Below are positions 44,506 to 54,600 of a stretch of DNA of 64,000 nt, piece after piece. The notes under the pieces were generated by a model that saw only the letters and a list, made by a program, of their open reading frames with translations, had not been told where the DNA came from and did not search any database. Origin of the DNA: Lachnoclostridium sp. An169 (GTDB lineage Bacteria; Bacillota; Clostridia; Lachnospirales; Lachnospiraceae); NCBI RefSeq assembly GCF_002160525.1, contig NZ_NFKT01000018.1, positions 1 through 64,000 on the forward strand, written 5' to 3'. The position numbers and the translations under genes were made by a program. Within the stretch, counting starts at the first letter, position 1, and each line of letters starts with the position of its first letter.

Positions 44506-45277
44506 TATTGGAAATACAAATATTGTGATCGGGTGTATCGATGATCCGGAGAAGTATTCTTCCGGCTGTGTGTTTGTGGAGAGACTTTCCACTGTGCGTA
44601 CCAAGACGGAACTGGAATATGCCATTGACATTAAAAATGTACTGGATATCTATCATATCAAGAAAACAGAGCTGGAGGGCGGAATCATCTCGTCCGTTGT
44701 GCCGCAGATCACTACCATTGTGAAACTGGCTGTGGAGAAAATCCTGAAAAAAGAGGTGCTGGTGGTGGGCGCGGGGATTAAGACCGGCTTAAATATCCGG
44801 ATCGACAATCCGGCGCAGCTCGGCAGCGATCTCGTGGTTGACTCCGTGGCGGGAATCGCGGAATATCCCGTGCCGCTGCTGATTTTTGACATGGGAACTG
44901 CGAATACGGTGTGTGTGATTGACAAAAACAAGAACTACATCGGCGGAATGATCTATCCCGGGGTGGGCGTATCCCTGGATTCGCTGACCGCGCATGCCTC
45001 ACAGCTTGGAGGAATCAGCCTGGAGGCGCCGGAGCACATCATCGGGAAAAATACCGTGGACTGCATGAAGAGCGGGACAATCTACAGCGCCGCTGCTGCC
45101 ATCGACGGTCTGATTGACAGGCTTACGGATGAGCTGGGCGGAAAGGCAACGGTGATCGCCACCGGAGGGCTGGCAAAGAAGATTATTCCGCACTGCAGGC
45201 GGAAGATTATACTGGATGACAATCTGCTGTTGAAAGGCCTGGCAGTCATATACAGGAAAAACAGGAGGGAGCGGTAG
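44489..45277 (+). CDS. coaX: Type III pantothenate kinase
   Basis: A 262-residue CoaX of the ASKHA fold. LAIDIGNTNIVIG (about residues 3-15) is the phosphate-binding segment, and DMGTANTVCVID (about 132-143) and GGMIYPGVGVSLDSL follow. It phosphorylates pantothenate, the first step of CoA synthesis, and is not inhibited by CoA in studied cases. ATG 44489 fits the family N terminus and overlaps the S component gene; the ribosome binding site is weak. Confidence 0.94.
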   Translation: MILAIDIGNTNIVIGCIDDPEKYSSGCVFVERLSTVRTKTELEYAIDIKNVLDIYHIKKTELEGGIISSVVPQITTIVKLAVEKILKKEVLVVGAGIKTGLNIRIDNPAQLGSDLVVDSVAGIAEYPVPLLIFDMGTANTVCVIDKNKNYIGGMIYPGVGVSLDSLTAHASQLGGISLEAPEHIIGKNTVDCMKSGTIYSAAAAIDGLIDRLTDELGGKATVIATGGLAKKIIPHCRRKIILDDNLLLKGLAVIYRKNRRER

Positions 45278-45297
45278 TACCGTTCCCTCCTGTTTTT
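45262..45297 (+). terminator. Terminator of the CoA cluster
   Basis: CAGGAGGGAGCGGTA (45262-45276) pairs with TACCGTTCCCTCCTG (45278-45292), followed by TTTTT. The coaX stop codon lies within the stem. Confidence 0.9.
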
Positions 45298-45381
45298 CCG
45301 TGGTGCGCCTGGCGGCGCACCGTTATGTATTGAAAAATTATATGTTTTTGCTTACATTTGCCAGATATACAAACTGACATT

Positions 45382-45852
45382 TCAGGAAGACATTTTATCT
45401 AAAAATCCTGCTGCAGTGAGTACGCTCAGCTCCATATCATTTTTCATATATTCGTAAACCGGTTGTTTGTCTGACTCTCCATGAACTCCGTAATCACTGT
45501 CTTCCGTAATAATTACTTTGTCTGCATGTACTGCTGTGCCGACAAAGACGTGGTCCTCTTCCTCGTGAAAACCCAGTTTTTGTAAAGTATTTTTATCTTT
45601 TGGTGATAACTTTGAGTCACCCCAGACCTTTCGCTGCTCACGACTTAATTGCTTCATGCGCAGCTCAAATTTCCTGCTGTTTTTTATATTATCCCGATAT
45701 TCTCTTTCTATTTCATTATTGTAATCCAGTGCCAGATAAAGAGAATTACATTGAAAAAATGCACTCAGGGCATCGTCACAGGCAAGGTCATATTCACTGT
45801 CGACGATGGCCTTTATCCAGATATTAGTGTCTATTACTATGTTCTGCTGCAT
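45382..45852 (-). CDS. PIN-domain nuclease
   Basis: A 156-residue PIN-domain protein. The first acidic residue is in VIDTNIWIKA (Asp about 8), and later acidic residues are in HEEEDHVFVGTAVHADKVIITEDSDYG (about 95-121), the usual metal-binding set. PIN proteins are RNases in many toxin-antitoxin and defence systems. It overlaps the ATPase gene by 29 bp and has its own AAGGAGA site inside that gene, so its production is likely tied to the ATPase. No classic small antitoxin is adjacent. Confidence 0.82.
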   Translation of the reverse strand: MQQNIVIDTNIWIKAIVDSEYDLACDDALSAFFQCNSLYLALDYNNEIEREYRDNIKNSRKFELRMKQLSREQRKVWGDSKLSPKDKNTLQKLGFHEEEDHVFVGTAVHADKVIITEDSDYGVHGESDKQPVYEYMKNDMELSVLTAAGFLDKMSS

Positions 45853-47137
45853 GTTTCTCCTTCTTCCTTCTTACCTCATCAAGTTTCTCAAGATCATTAT
45901 AATCTGACGAGAAAAAATGTATAAATGCAGGGGGTGTGTTTTGAAAGTTTCCGTTTTCATCAATCGGTATTGTGTATATAACCGTTCCCTGTTCTGTATT
46001 ATCCTCTAAAAAGTAAACGGTGATTTCTTCCGGGGACAGGATTTCCTCAGCAATTCGCCTTTGCATACGAAGCAGCAGATATTCGCTGCCTGTTTCCAGA
46101 AGAATCCGCCCCTGTCTGGAACCTTCAATCAACAGATCTCCAAGCTCACTTTGCATATTGGTCTGAAGAAAGGCTTCCGGAGAATCGACCAAAAGTGTCC
46201 GGTTTTGAAGCGTATCCAAAGCAGCTGCAAGAGGCAGACTTTGCGAGATACCGAATCCATTATCAACCAGATTAGATTCAATGCCGGTTTTGATATCTTT
46301 TAATATAAATTCGCCCCGGTTCATACCGGACATTTTCCAATGATAGGTATAACCGAATTTTTCCAACCATTTTCTGACAAGAGAAAATTCTTTGCCCTGA
46401 ATTTCCGAAAGTGCATACAGCATTTCGTACACATCGTGTCCGGACAGATCTATATGGCGGGGGCTGGTACCTGCCAACTGCATTGTGCGTTCGGGCAGAC
46501 TGCGGTGAGCTGAAATTATTTGAAAAGTTTTTGCAAATTCACCGAGCGAAAGAAGGCAGCATCCGGCTTTCTTTTCTATATCTTCCGGAATATTAAAGCC
46601 GGCTTTCCTTTCCAGGAAAAAAATATTGACAGAATTATAATATTGAAGAAAATCAATATGTTGTGTTCCTTCTTTTGCAAATACATCTGTTACCTGCCCG
46701 TATTCGTCGGGGCTGTTGCCAAAATAAATGTGATATTCCAATGTTTTGCTATCGGAGACAAAGCGAAAAGCAAACTTTACAGTGTAATTTTCTGAAGTTT
46801 TGCTGCATATATCACTGAAAGAGCCAAAGACTTCGCTTAATCCAGAGAGGCTGCTGAATTTTTCTTCACGGATCAGGCGGCTGTATGCAGCAGAAAGCAT
46901 CTGAAGGGCCTGAAAAAGGGCACTCTTCCCGGAAGAATTATTCCCCAGTAAAAGTGTGAGGCGGTTCAGCTTTATCCAACCGGTGTTTCGAAAGACTTTA
47001 AAGTCCTGTAGCTGGAAGGCTTCGAGCCTGTAAATTTCAGGAGGATTCTCTGAAGACAGGGAGCACGTATCGAACAGGGATGTGCCTACAGTATCAATGT
47101 TCAGCGTCTTATTTTTTTCAAATCCGGTTTCGAGCAT
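45824..47137 (-). CDS. AAA ATPase of the DUF3696/RecF-like class, with altered catalytic motifs
   Basis: A 437-residue ABC/AAA-type ATPase. Walker A GNNSSGKS is at residues 65-72 and the signature-like GFGISQSLPL at about 295. Walker B reads LLVDSPEAFL; relatives normally have LIDEPE, so the catalytic Glu is Ser here. The segment ETGSEYLLLRMQRRIA matches the usual ETHSEHLLLR with the switch His replaced by Gly. The C-terminal VYFLEDN...IPIDENGNF fits DUF3696. The start lies 3 bp after the preceding gene, whose end carries AAGGAGA. It is probably the sensor or regulator of the PIN nuclease. Confidence 0.78.
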   Translation of the reverse strand: MLETGFEKNKTLNIDTVGTSLFDTCSLSSENPPEIYRLEAFQLQDFKVFRNTGWIKLNRLTLLLGNNSSGKSALFQALQMLSAAYSRLIREEKFSSLSGLSEVFGSFSDICSKTSENYTVKFAFRFVSDSKTLEYHIYFGNSPDEYGQVTDVFAKEGTQHIDFLQYYNSVNIFFLERKAGFNIPEDIEKKAGCCLLSLGEFAKTFQIISAHRSLPERTMQLAGTSPRHIDLSGHDVYEMLYALSEIQGKEFSLVRKWLEKFGYTYHWKMSGMNRGEFILKDIKTGIESNLVDNGFGISQSLPLAAALDTLQNRTLLVDSPEAFLQTNMQSELGDLLIEGSRQGRILLETGSEYLLLRMQRRIAEEILSPEEITVYFLEDNTEQGTVIYTIPIDENGNFQNTPPAFIHFFSSDYNDLEKLDEVRRKKEKHAAEHSNRH

Positions 47138-47140
47138 AGT

Positions 47141-47506
47141 TTATTTCTCCTTATACAGAGTATATTCAACTTTCCTGACCGAACGGTTCCCAAGAAAGTA
47201 TGACCAGAGATGAAGTTTCAGCTTCTTTCCAGAGATACTTCCTATTTCAAAAGGAACGCTTGTTCCTGTGCCCAGAGCATTGTTGAAATTAATACAAGTT
47301 AAAGTGAGGCTGCCGTTCAGAAAGTCAGCTTTGATTTCATCTTTTTGATCGGGGATGTCGGTAAAATGTACCGTAATATCTCCAAAATGGCTGCCTTCAT
47401 CTGTTATGTGAAGCAGCAGTTCTGATTGAGGATTTTCCATCAGGAATGCTGCGGAAGCTATGATCTCATAGCCAGCATTTTCTACTGTGATTTCCATAAT
47501 AAACAT
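47141..47506 (-). CDS. Small beta-rich protein of unknown function, first gene of ATPase-PIN cassette
   Basis: A 121-residue protein with mostly beta-strand character and no signal peptide or membrane segment. I do not recognise the family with certainty; it could match a DUF found next to such ATPases (possibly DUF6864). GGAAAGG lies upstream; ATG 47506, GTG 47509 and ATG 47497 are all possible starts. It is 3 bp from the ATPase gene. The three-gene cassette is noticeably AT-richer than its glycogen and CoA neighbours. Confidence 0.65.
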   Translation of the reverse strand: MFIMEITVENAGYEIIASAAFLMENPQSELLLHITDEGSHFGDITVHFTDIPDQKDEIKADFLNGSLTLTCINFNNALGTGTSVPFEIGSISGKKLKLHLWSYFLGNRSVRKVEYTLYKEK

Positions 47507-47624
47507 CACGCCTTTCCAAATAGAGTTTCGGGTAATCAGTTTCGAAATATATCTCTATTATAGAGGCTGGAGCGCTGTTTGTCACAGGAAATTTTCGGAT
47601 TGGTGAAGATATGGAAGAATTCTA

Positions 47625-47660
47625 TAAAAAGGACAGGACTTCTATCCAGAAGTCCCATCC
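47625..47660 (-). terminator. Terminator of glgC-glgD
   Basis: On the minus strand GGACTTCT/AGAAGTCC forms a hairpin followed by TGTCCTTTTTAT. It is 27 bp past the glgD stop codon. Confidence 0.8.
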
Positions 47661-47686
47661 CATATGAAGAAAAATAACATGTCACC

Positions 47687-48811
47687 TTACAGTGTATCGC
47701 CTCTTCTGATATATCCCGGCTTGTCCGGTGAAGCGATGACACGTTTGCCGCGGATCAGCTTCGCGTGCTTGTCTACGACCAGGTTCTCTGCGTGTACACC
47801 CTTGCCGATGATAACGTCTGCAGAGATGACGCAGTTTTTGACGACAGCGCCTGCCTTGATCGTACAGCCTCTTCCGATAATACTGTTCTCGATGGTGCCC
47901 TCGATGGTGCAGCCGTTGGAGATTACGGAAGATTTCACATTGCTGCCCTCAAAATACTGGGTCGGGCAGGAATCGTTCGTGCGGGTGTAGATCGGCCAGT
48001 CATCGCTGAAAAGCCCGTCAGCGGTCTGGAAGTCGATCAGGGACATATTTGCCTCATAATAGCTGTTGAAATCCGTGATCGCTGCAAAGTATCCCCGGTG
48101 CGGAACGGCACGGATGTCAAGTTCCTCGCACTCCTCGTTGATGATATCAGCGAAGGTGTACATAGCGGACAGCTTGTGTGCTTTGTTTACCAGTTCAATG
48201 AACAGCTCTTTGGACATTACATATGTATCCATGAAGATGTTGCGGTTCTTCGCATTACCACGGTTCGGCTCGAAGGAGAGGACCCCTTTCTGTTTGTTGA
48301 TGTTGAGCGTCTGGCAGTTGAGGAATGCTTCCTTCGCATTGTCAACTGCGTGGTACATCAGAGTGATGTCGGCGCCGGAATCAATGTGTGTCTGCAGGAA
48401 TGAGCTGTAGTCTGCCGTGTAGACCATGTAACTCGGGGCAATCACGACATACGGGAATTTGATTCTTTCAATAATATCCATGTTCTCCATGTATGCGGCG
48501 ATGTCGATGTTGTACAGATCGTTTGCCACAGCGCTCTCTGCAAAGAGAATGTTGAGGTTGCCGCGCTTGGAGTTGATGTTGTAGTGACGTCCGGTGCCGA
48601 GGTGCTCGGTCAGCGAACGGGGTTTTCTGCGGACATAAACCTGAATGTTGTCGATGCCGCTGTTGCTCATATTGGAGATCGGGAAATCGATCACACGGTA
48701 TCTGCCAAGGAACGAGAAAGCTGCCACCGGGCGGTAATCCTGAAGCCCTTCTACTTTGATATGATTTCCGGCGAAGTTAATAATTCCAAAAGCCTGACTC
48801 ATACTATTCAT
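47687..48811 (-). CDS. glgD: Glucose-1-phosphate adenylyltransferase, GlgD subunit
   Basis: A 374-residue GlgD. The nucleotidyltransferase-like domain begins [19 protein letters not shown] with no intact GGxGTRL catalytic loop, as is usual for the GlgD regulatory subunit. A left-handed beta-helix at the C terminus (about 290-374) has hexapeptide repeats such as [19 protein letters not shown]. It forms a complex with GlgC to make ADP-glucose. It overlaps glgC by 8 bp. Confidence 0.95.
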   Translation of the reverse strand: MNSMSQAFGIINFAGNHIKVEGLQDYRPVAAFSFLGRYRVIDFPISNMSNSGIDNIQVYVRRKPRSLTEHLGTGRHYNINSKRGNLNILFAESAVANDLYNIDIAAYMENMDIIERIKFPYVVIAPSYMVYTADYSSFLQTHIDSGADITLMYHAVDNAKEAFLNCQTLNINKQKGVLSFEPNRGNAKNRNIFMDTYVMSKELFIELVNKAHKLSAMYTFADIINEECEELDIRAVPHRGYFAAITDFNSYYEANMSLIDFQTADGLFSDDWPIYTRTNDSCPTQYFEGSNVKSSVISNGCTIEGTIENSIIGRGCTIKAGAVVKNCVISADVIIGKGVHAENLVVDKHAKLIRGKRVIASPDKPGYIRRGDTL

Positions 48812-49943
48812 CCCCCTTTACACGTTTTGCTACCAGTTCGATATTCTGGCTGTCAGCGCTGCCGACAACGGCATTCCTGCCGATCTTGACGTTGTCCGCC
48901 ACAAGCGCGCGGGTTACAACTGCGCCCTCTGCCACTTCAACGCCGGGCATCAGGACGCTGTCGATGACTTTTGCGCCCTCTGCCACCTTCGCTCCGGTGA
49001 AGAGAACGGAGTTCTTAACCGATCCGTCTACCACACAGCCCTGGGTGATAAATGCCCTGTCGATGGTGGCGTCCGGTCCGATGTACTGCGGAAGTGCGGT
49101 TACGTCTTCTGTATAGATCTTCCATGTGGAATCGTTGAGATCCAGCTCGTTGTTCTTGTCGAGCAGATCCATGTTCGCCTCCCAGAGAGAGTCGATCGTT
49201 CCCACATCTTTCCAGTATCCTTTGTATTTGTAAGCATATAATTTCTTGCCGTCTGCGAGAAGAGCCGGGATAATATCCTTTCCGAAATCATGATTGGAAT
49301 CTGCGCTCTTCATATCAGCCAGAAGCATCTTGCGAAGAAGTTTCCAGTCAAAGATGTAGATACCCATGGAAGCCAGGTTGCTCTTCGGCTTCTCCGGTTT
49401 CTCCTCAAATTCAACGATGCGTCCGTCCTCATCTGTATTCATGATTCCGAAACGGCTTGCCTCTTTCATCGGCACCTCAATAACGGCGATAGTTGCGTCA
49501 GCACCGCATTCCTTGTGATATGCAAGCATCTTTGCATAATTCATCTTGTAGATGTGGTCACCGGAGAGAATCAGAAGATATTCCGGTGAAAATGTATCGA
49601 TGAAATCGATATTCTGCGAAATGGCGTCTGCAGTTCCTCTGTATACGTCAAGATTTGCGTCTGCCTTCTCACGCGGCGGGAGTACATATACACCGCTGTT
49701 CTTTGCGTCAAGTCCCCAGCGGCGTCCCACTGCGACATAACTGTTGAGCTGGATGGATTCATACTGCGTCAGAACACCGACAACATCGATTCCACTGTTT
49801 GCACAGTTACTGAGTGGAAAATCGATGATACGGTATTTTCCACCATATGAAACGGCAGGTTTTGCCATTTTTTTGGTCAATTCATGCAGACGAGTTCCTC
49901 GACCACCAGCCAAAATCATAGCTAACATGTTATTTTGCTTCAT
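48804..49943 (-). CDS. glgC: Glucose-1-phosphate adenylyltransferase, catalytic subunit
   Basis: A 379-residue GlgC. The nucleotide-binding loop is [15 protein letters not shown] (about residues 9-23), with [10 protein letters not shown] (about 117-126) and [12 protein letters not shown] (about 163-174). The C-terminal beta-helix follows. It converts glucose-1-phosphate and ATP to ADP-glucose for glycogen synthesis. On the minus strand a TATAAT (49976-49981) lies 33 bp before the start; the -35 is poor. Confidence 0.96.
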   Translation of the reverse strand: MKQNNMLAMILAGGRGTRLHELTKKMAKPAVSYGGKYRIIDFPLSNCANSGIDVVGVLTQYESIQLNSYVAVGRRWGLDAKNSGVYVLPPREKADANLDVYRGTADAISQNIDFIDTFSPEYLLILSGDHIYKMNYAKMLAYHKECGADATIAVIEVPMKEASRFGIMNTDEDGRIVEFEEKPEKPKSNLASMGIYIFDWKLLRKMLLADMKSADSNHDFGKDIIPALLADGKKLYAYKYKGYWKDVGTIDSLWEANMDLLDKNNELDLNDSTWKIYTEDVTALPQYIGPDATIDRAFITQGCVVDGSVKNSVLFTGAKVAEGAKVIDSVLMPGVEVAEGAVVTRALVADNVKIGRNAVVGSADSQNIELVAKRVKGDE

Positions 49944-50060
49944 AGTGAGCCCTCTCTTTCATTTTTCTGTTCTATATTATACATTTTTTTTGAATGATTT
50001 GCTATATTTTTGTGTAAAAAAACGGAACTTTACATAAAATATTTTGGTGTTTTTTTATAT

Positions 50061-50113
50061 AAAATAGCAGCGCGTGCTTCGGACGGGACTCCAACCGAAA
50101 ATCCGTGCTATTT
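50061..50113. other. Inverted repeat between glgC and the recombinase gene
   Basis: AAAATAGCA (about 50061-50069) pairs with TGCTATTTT (about 50105-50113) around a 35-nt loop. The remainder of 49944-50212 shows the glgC -10 element and nothing else clear. Confidence 0.45.
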
Positions 50114-50212
50114 TACCGTAATATCATATGTTTTTGCCCGGGCTGCCCTTCCGTGGCCGGAAGGCAGAGAGCTGGCGGCAGCTGAAAAATCTGTATAGAA
50201 AGAGGAGAATAA

Positions 50213-51088
50213 ATGGAAACAGAATTCGTAATGCAGGAAATGATGATCGGTAAATTTGAAGAGTATCTGGTCGAGAGGGAAAACTCGGCTTCGACGGTGG
50301 AAAAATATGTAAGGGATGTAAAAACTTTTTTCCGGTTTCTCGGAGATGTTCCGGCAGTCAGCAGGAAGAGGCTTCTGGAATATAAGGACTGGCTGTTGGA
50401 AAATTATGCAGTGCGCAGCGCCAATTCCATGCTCGTGGCGCTTAACCAGTTCCTGGTATTTATAGAAAAGGGGAAAATGCGGATAAAGCAGATCAGGGTC
50501 CAGACGCAGATGTTCCGGGAAGCAGAGCGGGAAATGGACAGGGAGGAATTCATCCGGCTTGTGAAGACCGCACGGGCCCACGGCAGGGAACAGCTGGCAC
50601 TGCTCATGGAAACGGTCTGCTCTACAGGCATCCGCATCAGCGAACTGAGATTCTTCCGGGTGGAGAATGTCCGCAGAGGGATGGTGAAAGTGTGGAATAA
50701 AGGAAAATACCGCCTTGTGCTCCTGCCGGAGAGCATCCGGAAGAAACTTCTTATATATATAAGTAAGAACAAAATACGTTCCGGCGCGGTATTCTGTACG
50801 AGGAACGGCAAGGAGAAGGACCGCTCGAATATATGGAAAGAGATGAAGAGTGTTGCGGAAAAAGCAGACATTGACCCTGAGAAGGTATTCCCCCATAATC
50901 TGAGACATCTTTTCGCGAGGACCTTTTATAAAAAGACGAAAAATCTCATCAATCTTGCCGATATACTGGGACACAGCAGCCTGGAGGTCACGAGGATATA
51001 TACGTCGGAGGGGATCGAGGAGTGGAAGCGGAATCTGGAGATGCTGGATCTGGTGGATGAGGGGGACTGGAAGGAGAAGAAAAAATAA
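50213..51088 (+). CDS. Tyrosine recombinase, probable invertase of the pilus promoter
   Basis: A 291-residue tyrosine recombinase. The SAM-like N-terminal domain (about 10-95) and catalytic domain follow the XerD/integrase pattern. The catalytic residues are Arg in STGIRISEL (about 145), Lys in WNKGKYR (about 165), HNLRH (about 224-228), His in LGHSS (about 251) and Tyr in TRIYTSEG (nucleophile, about 260). Its TAA stop overlaps the first base of the left inverted repeat. Small stand-alone recombinases with adjacent inverted repeats catalyse DNA inversion in gut Firmicutes. The start is ATG 50213 behind AGAGGAG. Confidence 0.9.
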   Translation: METEFVMQEMMIGKFEEYLVERENSASTVEKYVRDVKTFFRFLGDVPAVSRKRLLEYKDWLLENYAVRSANSMLVALNQFLVFIEKGKMRIKQIRVQTQMFREAEREMDREEFIRLVKTARAHGREQLALLMETVCSTGIRISELRFFRVENVRRGMVKVWNKGKYRLVLLPESIRKKLLIYISKNKIRSGAVFCTRNGKEKDRSNIWKEMKSVAEKADIDPEKVFPHNLRHLFARTFYKKTKNLINLADILGHSSLEVTRIYTSEGIEEWKRNLEMLDLVDEGDWKEKKK

Positions 51089-51114
51089 CCACATAATATT
51101 AATTATGTGGTAAA
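51088..51114 (+). repeat. Left inverted repeat (recombination site)
   Basis: Two perfect 10-bp arms, ACCACATAAT and ATTATGTGGT, flank a 4-bp asymmetric centre ATTA, followed by AAA. This looks like a tyrosine recombinase core site with two recombinase-binding arms. Confidence 0.88.
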
Positions 51115-51157
51115 GATACTGCAAAAAATTTCAGTAAGAGAACATTTATTCTCTAAA

Positions 51158-51186
51158 ATTCTATACCACAAGTATTTGAAAGTCAA
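51158..51186 (-). promoter_or_regulatory. Promoter inside the invertible segment, pointing left (OFF)
   Basis: On the minus strand TTGACT (51186-51181), a 17-bp spacer and TAGAAT (51163-51158) form a near-consensus promoter. A short AGAGAA/TTCTCT hairpin lies downstream of it at about 51137-51154. Confidence 0.72.
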
Positions 51187-51452
51187 TAGTGAAAAAATAA
51201 CTTTCTATAAGAACCATTTAATATATAGATAACTATAATTTCTGAAAATTGATACAGACGATTCTAAATATTACATAAAATCAAAATGCTGCTGCCGGAT
51301 AAAAATTTCTCGGGAAATATCTCTGCCAATTACAGAACAGAGAAAATATACGGATCTGTTTGAGTTAATAATGACTGACAGGACTGCGGAATAAGCTGTC
51401 TTTTCAGTAAACTTCTTTACAAACTATTTCCATTCACCCCAGTGAAGCCAGA

Positions 51453-51479
51453 TTTACCACATAATTAATATTATGTGGT
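51453..51479 (-). repeat. Right inverted repeat (recombination site)
   Basis: This is the exact reverse complement of the left repeat over 27 bp. The arms are the same 10-bp sequences and the centre reads TAAT on the plus strand, so orientation is set by the centre and flank. Confidence 0.88.
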
Positions 51480-51657
51480 GAAAATATACAGAGCATTTTC
51501 TGCAGCTGCTTTCGTACAGAGAGGACGCTGCAAATTCTTACAGACAGTTAAAAAATAGCCGACGGTCAGAAGTTGAATTCGGAAAAGTGTGATTAGTTGG
51601 CAAATATTTTAGCTGGTTTAACGTATAAAGTTAGTGTGAAAGAAGGAACGGAGGGCT
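51480..51657 (+). other. Leader region of the pilus operon
   Basis: No gene or convincing promoter is seen between the right repeat and the ATG at 51658. A TATAAA at about 51626 lacks a -35 at proper spacing. GGAACGGAGGG precedes the start codon. The lack of a fixed promoter fits dependence on the invertible one. Confidence 0.5.
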
Positions 51658-54600
51658 ATGAATAAGGGTGTAGGAAAAAAACAGGGGAATGTGGGAAGAC
51701 GATTGGCCGGAATTGTGATCACTCTGGTAATGGTGCTTGGAATGTGTACAGGACTGACACCTCAGGGGACAGGAGAAGTACAGGCGGTAACGACGACAGG
51801 AACCAGCGGGCATGTGGCGGATGATGATACGCGGACAACATATACAAATTATTTAAATGACGGAACCAGCGGGGAGTTGACCACGGAATTTTCCGGGCGA
51901 GTGTGGGCGGACAAGACGGTCACTACCGATGATCAGACATTCAGCGGTGATGCCGGACCTGATATCAAAGTAACAAATGACTCGGATTTTCTGGTGACGT
52001 ATTCCGCCTTGGCGACGACACAGAGTATTACCGGAGAGGCTCAGAGTCCGCTTGATGTTGTGTTTGTAGTGGACTTTTCGGGATCGATGATAAATTATGC
52101 AATGGATAACGTAGAAAGCCGACTGGCAAATTTGCTGGATGCGCTGAACAGCTCGATTAAGACTCTGATGGAGGCCAATGAGTATAACAGAGTGGCGGTG
52201 GTATGCTATTCAGGAAAGCCGGATGAAAGTGTATCCGCATCAGAAGTTTTGTTGCCTTTAAACCACTATTCTTCGAGCCAGAATTACTTTTCTATTAGTG
52301 ACCGCACGGCGACTACATCAGAAAGAACAGTTAGTTGGAATATAGATGGGGTATCAGGGAATCACACTGTTCAGCAGGCACATGCTACGAATACTCAGAT
52401 GGGCCTGTATACTGGTATGAATTTATTGACTGTTTCGGATACAACAGTGGAAATCAATGGTCAAACAGTTCAGCGCGTACCAGCGGTGATTCACTTATCT
52501 GACGGTAATCCCACAGTTTCGTCAGACAGTCAAAATTGGTGGGAACCGGCAAACAATTCGGGAAACGGCAATGGTGTTGTCCGTATCAGCTCAGTAGGAA
52601 ACGGCCTGAAAGCAATGATGACGGCAACCTATATGAAGCAAGAAATTAATCGGCATTATAATGCTGATTCAAACTCCGATTATGCGGTGCATGTATATAA
52701 CATTGGGATGGGGCTGAATGGTATTTTCAATGAGGTAAAAGCCTCTTCTAATTGGAATACGGATATAGATGCCAATAAATCGCAAAATCTCGCGTATGTA
52801 TCACTGAATCCAGGTAGCCACTGGAATGACAGTAATAATATTGCTCAAAATTTTCGGGATACATGGAATCAATATAAGAACGGCACTAACGTAATCATAC
52901 CGGTTTCAGAGCCAGCGGCAAGTGCTGGACCAGGAGATTGGACATCTTGGTGGGAGAGTACCTTTCCATCAGAGAATTATACAGTTACTCATCCTTCTCA
53001 GAATGATATTACTGAAGTCAATGATTTGAACTATGTGGATCAATATTTTTCTGCTGATAGTGCAGATCAAGTTACAGAAGTTTTTGAAAATATTGTCAGC
53101 GACATCACAATGTCCACCCCTCAGGTGCCGACAAATGTCAGCCCTGATGCTATCGACCAGAGCGGCTACATTACATATACTGATGAAATCGGCGATTATA
53201 TGGAGGTCAAGGATGTAAAAAACCTGATCTTCTCCGGTACGAATTTTACAAATCCTACTGGAAGTACAAACGGCAATACCACTACCTACGCCTTCAGCGG
53301 TGAGATTGACAGCCCGGTTTACGGGAAGCAGAACGCCAATGATATTGTTATTACGGTTACATCGAACACGGATAGCAGCACGGGCAAAATGACTCAGACT
53401 CTTACGGTAAAAATACCTGCTTCAGCGATTCCCCTGCGTGTGAATACAGTAGAGTTGGATTCATCCGGGAATGTGAAAAGTCACACAACTAATAATGCCT
53501 ATCCTGTGCGTCTTTGTTATACCGTAGGAGTGCAGGATGGCGTAAAGAATGCTGACGGAACTGTGGATCTTTCAAAGATTGACGATGCATACAAGCAGGC
53601 AAATACCGGAACGGACGGCCTGTATTTTTACAGCAACAAATATACGGGTGATATAAAGTGCGAGGATCAGGAGACAGCGGGCAACGCATACGTCGAGTTT
53701 ACACCTGCGAAGAACAACCCATATTTCTATGTTCAGGAGAGTATTCCGCTGTATACAAACGAATTGTGTACGGAGCCGGTAACAGAAATGCCGACTCCTA
53801 ATGACGGCAAGACTTACTATTATCAGGTACAGTATTACAGCGGCACGCAAAGCGTAACCGAAAGCCGCTCAGTCACCGGAATCAAGGGGACGACCGAACT
53901 AATAAACAATCAGTATTGCGTGAAAGCAGGCGAAATGAATGCGCCTCATGCTGATTCCAAACATGCAGAAAAGCAAACTAATAATACTGCTACTGCGGAG
54001 CTGTATTATTACGCGCATATGGACGGAGAAAATGCGAAAATACATCTGGGCAATAACGGACGGCTTGCGGTAAAAACGGCTTCACTTGCCGTAGAAAAGG
54101 ACATAGAAGTTCCAGAAGGAATGGACGCCGGACAATTCGCAGATCAGGAATTCTCTTTTACCGTGACGCTCAAGGATACTGACAGTAACTTGGTTTCAGG
54201 TACATTTTCCACAAGGCATGTAGCTGATGACGGGAATGGAAATGAAGTGTCTGTAGAAAGCGGAATAACTTCATTGAATTTCACTGACGGAACCGCCACG
54301 TTTAACCTCAAACCCGGTGAGAAACTCTATATCGACGGGCTCGTCAAAGGATGGAGTTATACGGTAAGTGAGACGGATGATCCAGACGATGGTTTTGATC
54401 AGACTACTCCGGCAGACGGAGACGCATCAGGTATACTCGGAGATGCAACGACAACAGCTTTGTTTGCTAATACATATTATCCCGGTTCTATTGCCGTGAC
54501 CAAGCGGGACGGTGCGGGAGATCCGCTGAAAGGCGCGGCGTTCCAGCTCTATAAGGATGATGGAACAGGCGGCAAAACGAAAGTCGGAAGTCCGGTTTCC

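Larger units (their letters stand above)
51088..51479. mobile_element. Invertible DNA segment carrying a promoter (phase-variation switch)
   Basis: Inverted repeats at 51088-51114 and 51453-51479 bound a 338-bp AT-rich core that has no open reading frame of note. It lies between the tyrosine recombinase gene and the pilus operon. The core holds a strong promoter at 51158-51186 on the minus strand. Inversion would place that promoter on the plus strand at about 51381-51409, facing the pilus gene at 51658. In the orientation given, the pilus operon should be OFF. Inversion itself is inferred. Confidence 0.8.

Noticed and set aside
50213..51479. A prophage or integrative element bounded by the recombinase
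   Set aside because: No phage or conjugation genes and no tRNA target are nearby. The inverted, not direct, repeats fit inversion rather than integration.
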